Part shown: positions 14,983 through 19,366 of the stretch, piece after piece | How positions within the stretch are numbered: the stretch's first letter is position 1 | How the letters are laid out: the number at the start of each line of letters is the position of its first letter | Position numbers and translations under genes: made by a program | Assembly: GCA_019309815.1 (NCBI GenBank) | Contig: JAFDFO010000014.1 | Coordinates: 1-19,366 of the forward strand | DNA length: 19,366 nucleotides | Source of the DNA: Deltaproteobacteria bacterium | GTDB lineage: Bacteria > Desulfobacterota > Desulfobacteria > Desulfobacterales > C00003060 | Direction: 5' to 3' | The notes under the pieces: generated by a model | The model's database searches: none | What the model was told of the DNA's origin: nothing | The model's input: only the letters and a program-made list of their open reading frames with translations

Positions 14983-15883
14983 TGTCTGCACCACGACCCG
15001 GCACATACAGATATCCAGAATGAAGGGCTCCCCCTGTGATCCTGTCTATGGCCTCTGACACCTTGGAACCTAGAAGAAATTCCAGCAGAGAGAACTTCTT
15101 CTTCTCAGCGTAGACAACGGACGGCTCCCCCTCAATACCACCCAGTTGGGCCGCCAACGCAATAGCATCCTCCATGCTGCCAAGGCTGTCCAGCAAGCCG
15201 AGTTCGTGCGCCTGTTCCCCGGAAAAAATCCGACCATCAGCAATGGCCCGAACCTCTTTCTCAGGCATCTGTCTCCCCTCAGCCACTGCCGTGACGAATT
15301 GCTCATAGACATTATCAATAAAGCCCTGCAACAGCTTTCTCTCTTTGGAGGTCATCTTTCGAAGCGGGGAGCCCACGTCTTTGTATTCTCCGCTCTTGAT
15401 AACATAGGCCGAGAGCCCGATCTTCTTGAACAACTCCTCTACATTGGCAAATTCTATGATCACACCGATACTACCCGTAATCGTGCCCGGATTGGCCATC
15501 ACGTGGTCGGCGGCGGCAGCGACATAGTAACCCCCGGAGGCCGCTATAGCTCCCATGGAGGCAACAACCTTCTTTTCACTGGTCGTTTTCTTGACCTCCG
15601 AATAGATTTCCTGAGACGGCCCGACCCCTCCCCCGGGTGAATCAATCCTCAATACAATCGCCTTAATAGCCTCATTCTTTCGAAACTTCTTCAGTTGAGA
15701 GACAATCGGCTTGGCATCCGCGATAACTCCCTGAATCTCAACAACGCCAACCTTTTCACCAAATTCAAAGGTCGAATCCCTGTTGCCAAACAAGAAAAGG
15801 GCCGTCACGCTGATGATCATGACCGCCCCAATCCCGCATACAACCAACAGGGAAAACAAAATGGGATGTCTTCTAGCAAACAT
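14975..15883 (-). CDS. sppA: Signal peptide peptidase SppA, short 36K type
   Basis: Membrane-bound serine/lysine protease that degrades leftover signal peptides; 302 aa, the single-domain type. A membrane anchor lies at about 8-32 (ILFSLLVVCGIGAVMIISV). The protease core has VLRIDSPGGGVGPSQEIY, the nucleophile Ser116 in GAIAASGGYYVA, and the general base Lys163 in VIKSGEYKDVGSP. Both catalytic residues are present, so the enzyme should be active. It starts 18 bases after the rpsA stop with AGG just before the ATG, and overlaps ihfB, so rpsA–sppA–ihfB probably share a transcript. Start is at the only ATG with the anchor intact. Confidence 0.95.
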   Translation of the reverse strand: MFARRHPILFSLLVVCGIGAVMIISVTALFLFGNRDSTFEFGEKVGVVEIQGVIADAKPIVSQLKKFRKNEAIKAIVLRIDSPGGGVGPSQEIYSEVKKTTSEKKVVASMGAIAASGGYYVAAAADHVMANPGTITGSIGVIIEFANVEELFKKIGLSAYVIKSGEYKDVGSPLRKMTSKERKLLQGFIDNVYEQFVTAVAEGRQMPEKEVRAIADGRIFSGEQAHELGLLDSLGSMEDAIALAAQLGGIEGEPSVVYAEKKKFSLLEFLLGSKVSEAIDRITGGALHSGYLYVPGRGADNG

Positions 15884-15901
15884 GATGCCTGCCGGTGTTA
15901 T

Positions 15902-18346
15902 CTACACCTCTTTGTCAGTTTCTTCTTCACCCGTTTCAGGCTCTACGGGTTCCGGTGTACTCGGACCCACAGCCTCCTTGGTTTCATCCAAGGATGTCTG
16001 CTCGGTCACGTCATCCGTGGTCACTTCCGGGGTGTCTTCTGTCTCGGCGTCCTCAACCTCGTCAACGGGTGTCTCGGAAATCTGCTCTCCCATATCCTGG
16101 TCCGGAGGAGGCTCCTGATCTGTTGATTCCTCATCTCCCATCGCCTCATCCGCCGGATCCTGACCCGCAACTTTCTGGTCTGTCAATTCCTCATCCGCCG
16201 GCTTCTCACCCGCAACTTCCTGGTCTGTCAATTCCTCATCCGCCGGCTTCTCACCCGCAACTTCCTGGTCTGTCAATTCCTCATCTGGCGGCTTCTCGTC
16301 CCCCACCTGCTGGTCTACCGGTTCCTCGTCTGGACTTCTTTCTTTCAGGTTGTCTTTCAGAAGTTCCCCCAGACTCGATTGAGACCCCTGGTACGTGTTC
16401 AGGTAGTTAACGACAAGGTCGTGTTCTTCATCACTTTCAAGCTGCTTTATGGAAAGGCCAATGCGTCGTTCCTTCGGATTGATATTGATGACCTTGGCCG
16501 AAAGGATATCACCAAGTTGAAACCTGCCCACTGGAGTCTTTATCTTCTCCCTGCTCACTTCCGAAACGTGGGCCAGTCCCTCAATCCCTTCCTCCAGTTC
16601 AACAAAAAGACCGAAGTCTGTAACGTTCGTTATGGTCCCGGTTATCTTGTCCCCGACCGCATATCGTTCCGGGATGGTCTCCCATGGATCTTTCTGTAAT
16701 TGCTTGACCCCTAGAGAGAATCGTTCGTTCTCTTTGTCAATGTTCAGCACGATGGCCTGAACTACGTCACCCTTCTTGTAAAGCTCTGAGGGGTGTTTGA
16801 TACGTTTCGTCCATGAGATGTCAGAGATGTGCACCAAACCGTCTATCCCCTCGTCAATGCCAATGAACAGGCCAAAATCCGTAATGTTCTTGATCTTCCC
16901 TTCAATCGTCGTTCCTACCGGGTATTTCTCGCTCACGACGTCCCATGGGTTCGGCACTACCTGCTTCATCCCTAGAGATATTCTCCTGTTCTCCGCCGAG
17001 ATATTCAGCACAACGGCCTCCACGGTTTCGCCAACGGAGACTACTTTGGAGGGATGACGTATTTTTTTTGTCCATGACATCTCTGAAACGTGAATGAGAC
17101 CCTCTATTCCTTTTTCTAACTCAACGAACGCACCATAATCAGTAAAACTCACAACTTTACCATTCACGTGTGATGCGATGGGGTATTTCTCTTCTGCGGT
17201 CGTCCAAGGGTCTGGCACAAGCTGTTTTAGGCCAAGCGAAACCCGCTCACGTTCCAGATCAAGATTCAGGACCTTTACCTCAAGTTCATCGGCCACCGAA
17301 AACATCTCAGACGGATGACCTATGCGCCCCCAAGACATGTCTGTGATATGCAGCAGACCGTCAATGCCGCCCAAGTCAATGAAGGCGCCGTATTCAGTGA
17401 TATTCTTCACAACGCCTTGAATGACTTTGTCTTCGTGGATTGTAGCAAGCGTTTCTGCCCGTCTTGACTCGCGTTCCTTCTCAAGGATCACGCGTCTGGA
17501 CAAAACGATGTTGCTTCGCTTCCTGTTGTACTTAAGAACCTTGAACTCGAAGGTCTCGCCGACCATCTGATCCAAATCGCGCACAGGTCGAAGGCCAACC
17601 TGAGAACCAGGCAAGAAAGCAGGGACCCCGATGTCAACCGAGAGTCCGCCTTTGACGCGGTTGGTTATCACGCCTTGAACCACCCGATCTTCCTCGTAGG
17701 CCTTTTTGATGTCGTCCCATACCTTGATCTTGGAAGCTTTTTCTTTGGAAAGGAGCACAACGCCATCTTCGTCGTCCCAGCGCTCCACCATCACATCGAT
17801 AGTATCGCCAACCTCAACTTCGACCACACCGTCTGGTTTGGTAACTTCAGTAATGGGTACCTGTCCTTCAGACTTGTAGCCGATATCGACCAATACAAAT
17901 TCCTTGTCCACCTGAATGATTCTGCCCTGAACGACCTGGCCCTCTTCAACCCGTCGAAAACTCTCTTCATACATCTCCATGAAGTCTTCTTTGCCGGCTT
18001 CACTCGTCTCCGCACCTTGCCCGGCAGTCTCGGGCTCCACTACTGGATCGCTGATCGGCTCTTCCTCTGGATGAGCCGTTTCCTCTCCTTGCGCGACCTC
18101 CGGTTCTTCGGCCTTGCGATCTTCCTCGGACTTCTCGTCCTCGATATTTACCGGTTCCTCGGACTTCTCATCCTCAATGTCTATCGGTTCCTCGGACTTC
18201 TCATCCTCAATGTCTACCGGTTCCTCGGACTTCTCATCCTCAATGTCTACCGGTTCCTCGGACTTCTCATCCTCAATGTCTACCGGTTCCTCGGACTTCT
18301 CATCCTCAATGTCTACCGGTTCCTCATCGTTCTTGTCCTCTGCCAT
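15902..18346 (-). CDS. rpsA: 30S ribosomal protein S1 with long acidic repeat tails
   Basis: Binds mRNA and helps it onto the 30S subunit. Six S1 domains are readable, each ending in a pattern like RISLGMKQ; the first starts near residue 137 (VVQGRIIQVDKEFVLVDIG), and domains 3-6 carry TEYGAF/TDFGLF...GLLHI/GLVHIS motifs. Typical S1 is about 560-580 aa; this one is 814. The extra length is an N-terminal tail with six 11-residue repeats of EEPVDIEDEKS (8-73) and a C-terminal tail with about four 15-residue repeats of DEELTDQEVAGEKPA, followed by more acidic sequence. All repeats are in frame, so the tails are encoded, not artefacts. The start has GGGAG about ten bases upstream. It lies 96 bases after cmk and 18 before sppA. 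Confidence 0.96.
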   Translation of the reverse strand: MAEDKNDEEPVDIEDEKSEEPVDIEDEKSEEPVDIEDEKSEEPVDIEDEKSEEPIDIEDEKSEEPVNIEDEKSEEDRKAEEPEVAQGEETAHPEEEPISDPVVEPETAGQGAETSEAGKEDFMEMYEESFRRVEEGQVVQGRIIQVDKEFVLVDIGYKSEGQVPITEVTKPDGVVEVEVGDTIDVMVERWDDEDGVVLLSKEKASKIKVWDDIKKAYEEDRVVQGVITNRVKGGLSVDIGVPAFLPGSQVGLRPVRDLDQMVGETFEFKVLKYNRKRSNIVLSRRVILEKERESRRAETLATIHEDKVIQGVVKNITEYGAFIDLGGIDGLLHITDMSWGRIGHPSEMFSVADELEVKVLNLDLERERVSLGLKQLVPDPWTTAEEKYPIASHVNGKVVSFTDYGAFVELEKGIEGLIHVSEMSWTKKIRHPSKVVSVGETVEAVVLNISAENRRISLGMKQVVPNPWDVVSEKYPVGTTIEGKIKNITDFGLFIGIDEGIDGLVHISDISWTKRIKHPSELYKKGDVVQAIVLNIDKENERFSLGVKQLQKDPWETIPERYAVGDKITGTITNVTDFGLFVELEEGIEGLAHVSEVSREKIKTPVGRFQLGDILSAKVININPKERRIGLSIKQLESDEEHDLVVNYLNTYQGSQSSLGELLKDNLKERSPDEEPVDQQVGDEKPPDEELTDQEVAGEKPADEELTDQEVAGEKPADEELTDQKVAGQDPADEAMGDEESTDQEPPPDQDMGEQISETPVDEVEDAETEDTPEVTTDDVTEQTSLDETKEAVGPSTPEPVEPETGEEETDKEV
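16134..16313 (-). repeat. rpsA: 45-bp in-frame tandem repeat (about 4 copies) in rpsA C-terminal tail
   Basis: Units of 45 bases at 16134, 16179, 16224 and 16269. The middle two are nearly identical (DEELTDQEVAGEKPA) and the outer ones are diverged (DQKVAGQDPA, DQQVGDEKPP). Confidence 0.85.
18128..18325 (-). repeat. rpsA: 33-bp in-frame tandem repeat (6 copies) in rpsA N-terminal tail
   Basis: Six contiguous 33-base units encode EEPVDIEDEKS; the last two carry V-to-I and D-to-N changes. Four copies are almost identical at the DNA level, so copy number is probably unstable by slippage or recombination. In assemblies this array could be collapsed or expanded. Confidence 0.9.
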
Positions 18347-18410
18347 CTAAAGTCCGCTCCCTTCGCTCATAGTTGACTACCACCTGGGCCTTCTGCCAGT
18401 GTAAATTTTC

Positions 18411-18439
18411 CGTATACCAAGCATTCATTGAAAAAACAA
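18411..18439 (-). promoter_or_regulatory. rpsA: Possible rpsA promoter in the cmk–rpsA gap
   Basis: On the minus strand TTGTTT (18439-18434) and TATACG (18416-18411) are 17 bases apart, about 65 bases before the rpsA start. Each matches consensus at four positions or so. Separate rpsA promoters are known in other proteobacteria. Pattern match only. Confidence 0.3.
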
Positions 18440-18442
18440 CCC

Positions 18443-19114
18443 TTAATTATTGCTTGCCCTGATCTTCCGAAGCATTAACTCAACCACCTCGTCAACAGTC
18501 AGGGGCGCAGAATCAATTCTGATCGCATCGGCGGCCGGCTTTAACGGAGCCAATGCTCGGCCAGAGTCGTTCTCATCTCTCCTCTTCATGGCTTCCCTAA
18601 CTTTGGATAGATCGATTGACGATTCCCCAGCGGCAAGCTCCTTGAACCGTCTCAAAGCACGGGTGTCGAGGTCGGCATCCAAGTAGAATTTGACGTCGGC
18701 ATCGGGAAACACCACGGTCCCCATATCACGCCCCTCAAAGACCGCGCCTCCGCGTCTTCCCATTGCTCTCTGAACTTCCAGCAGGTACTCCCTTACGACA
18801 TGCCTGGCCGACACTGCAGAGGCAAGCATGGTTATCTCAGGCGTTCGTATGCGTTCTGTGATATCGTCCCCGTTGGCGTAGAGCCTTGGCCCCTTCAGGC
18901 TGTTTTCGAATCTGAGTGCCAGATGGGTGCAAATTTCGGCCAACCCCCTGTCGTCATCAGGTACACACCCCTTAGTGACGGCAGCCAAAGCAACAGCTCG
19001 GTACAAAGCGCCTGTGTCCACATAGGTGTAGCCAAGCTGCTCCGCCAGTCTGCAACTGACCGTACTCTTCCCGGCGCCAGCAGGTCCGTCTATCGTTATC
19101 AGGAGAGGCGTCAT
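18443..19114 (-). CDS. cmk: Cytidylate kinase
   Basis: Phosphorylates CMP and dCMP with ATP in pyrimidine nucleotide recycling. From Met 19114 it is 223 aa, normal length. The P-loop is GPAGAGKST (10-18), followed by YVDTGALYRAVAL and the long CMP-binding insert typical of bacterial Cmk. FEGRDMGTVVFPDADVKFYLDA holds the conserved Arg-Asp pair, and the lid has RRFKELAAG...MKRRDENDSGR. Met 19114 is chosen as nine codons earlier (19141) the sequence is not family-like; AAGG lies four bases upstream. cmk precedes rpsA, the usual order. aroA and ispH, often near it in related genomes, are absent. A perfect 20-bp palindrome lies just upstream. Confidence 0.96.
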   Translation of the reverse strand: MTPLLITIDGPAGAGKSTVSCRLAEQLGYTYVDTGALYRAVALAAVTKGCVPDDDRGLAEICTHLALRFENSLKGPRLYANGDDITERIRTPEITMLASAVSARHVVREYLLEVQRAMGRRGGAVFEGRDMGTVVFPDADVKFYLDADLDTRALRRFKELAAGESSIDLSKVREAMKRRDENDSGRALAPLKPAADAIRIDSAPLTVDEVVELMLRKIRASNN

Positions 19115-19143
19115 TGAACCTTGCTCGGCTTCGCCCTGCAATA

Positions 19144-19215
19144 CAAGTAGGCAGTAAGGAGTAGGCAGTGGGCAGCAGGAGACTTGCGTCGTCCATACTC
19201 CTTACTGCCTACTTG
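19144..19215. repeat. Perfect 20-bp inverted repeat made of period-7 GTAGGCA words
   Basis: CAAGTAGGCAGTAAGGAGTA at 19144-19163 is exactly complemented at 19196-19215. The left side is a run of 7-base words (GTAGGCA, GTAAGGA, GTGGGCA) continuing to about 19178. It lies between hisC and cmk. It could act as a terminator-like or mRNA-stability hairpin, but the loop is 32 bases and no U tract follows. Confidence 0.8.
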
Positions 19216-19280
19216 GATAGTATCAAAGTACAGTTGTTCAATAGCCCAAATTTTCGCTGAGTTGCAAGAAGCTCAATATA

Positions 19281-19366
19281 CTAAATGACCTTCCCTAGCG
19301 CCTCAATAAAACGCTGGTTATCTTCGGGAAGCCCTACATTGATCCGAATGTAGTTGGGGTATCCGT
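19281..19366 (-). CDS. hisC: Histidinol-phosphate aminotransferase, C-terminal fragment
   Basis: The last 27 codons of a gene that continues past the right edge. The translation GYPNYIRINVGLPEDNQRF followed by IEALGKVI and a stop is the classic HisC ending (NYIRI...G..EEN..F..AL). HisC transfers an amino group to imidazole acetol-phosphate in histidine synthesis and often doubles in aromatic amino acid synthesis. Its closeness to cmk fits deltaproteobacterial gene order. Only the tail can be judged; another class I/II aminotransferase of the family is possible. Confidence 0.75.
   Translation of the reverse strand, partial: GYPNYIRINVGLPEDNQRFIEALGKVI

Noticed and set aside
18128..18325. Regular 33-bp repeats that could suggest a CRISPR array
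   Set aside because: The units are contiguous, have no unique spacers and translate in frame as part of ribosomal protein S1.
17675..18376. Long plus-strand frame with a leucine-rich repeated sequence
   Set aside because: It is the antisense reading of the rpsA N-terminal acidic repeats; codon pattern and conservation belong to rpsA.

Overview
The window looks like a chromosomal segment from an uncultivated Deltaproteobacterium of the Desulfobacterota (sulfate-reducer) type. The main evidence is the minus-strand cluster hisC – cmk – rpsA – sppA – ihfB. Cmk–RpsA–IHF is an old proteobacterial gene order, and the short SppA between rpsA and the IHF gene is the deltaproteobacterial version. The intergenic regions also carry 7–8 bp word repeats of a kind I associate with these genomes. 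Assignment to a lower rank is not possible from the sequence alone.

Layout from left to right. (1) 18–5233, minus: an operon read as HIT-family nucleotide hydrolase/phosphorylase, LapA-domain membrane protein, MutS, then a secreted TPR–AMIN–Amidase_3 cell-wall amidase. (2) 5234–7243: an accessory stretch with two small unknown genes (79 aa and a secreted 203 aa protein), a possible tiny membrane protein, and two MITE-like elements. (3) 7244–8030, minus: a UPF0280 (ApbE-like) gene whose stop codon lies in a perfect 25-bp hairpin. (4) 8237–13215, minus: guaB and dnaE, coupled by a TAATG stop/start overlap. (5) 13216–14694: a repeat-rich island holding the only plus-strand gene, a YciO/YrdC/Sua5-family gene. 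(6) 14695–19366, minus: ihfB, sppA, rpsA, cmk and the 3' end of hisC.

The genes are mostly housekeeping: DNA repair and replication (MutS, DnaE, IHF), nucleotide supply (GuaB, Cmk), translation (S1), envelope (amidase, LapA, SppA) and histidine synthesis. I see no defence system, biosynthetic cluster, tRNA, rRNA or CRISPR.

The least-explained content is the non-coding DNA. Nearly every gap between operons contains palindromic repeats. One group is built of short words repeated with a strict 7- or 8-bp period, each array facing an inverted copy. At least five unrelated words appear in this one window. A second group is two related MITE-like elements with TAGAA...TCAAAAA termini. Other palindromes include a 181-bp element with 22-bp ends and the 25-bp hairpin at the UPF0280 stop. 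Among proteins, the oddity is ribosomal protein S1, extended to 814 aa by acidic tandem repeats at both ends.
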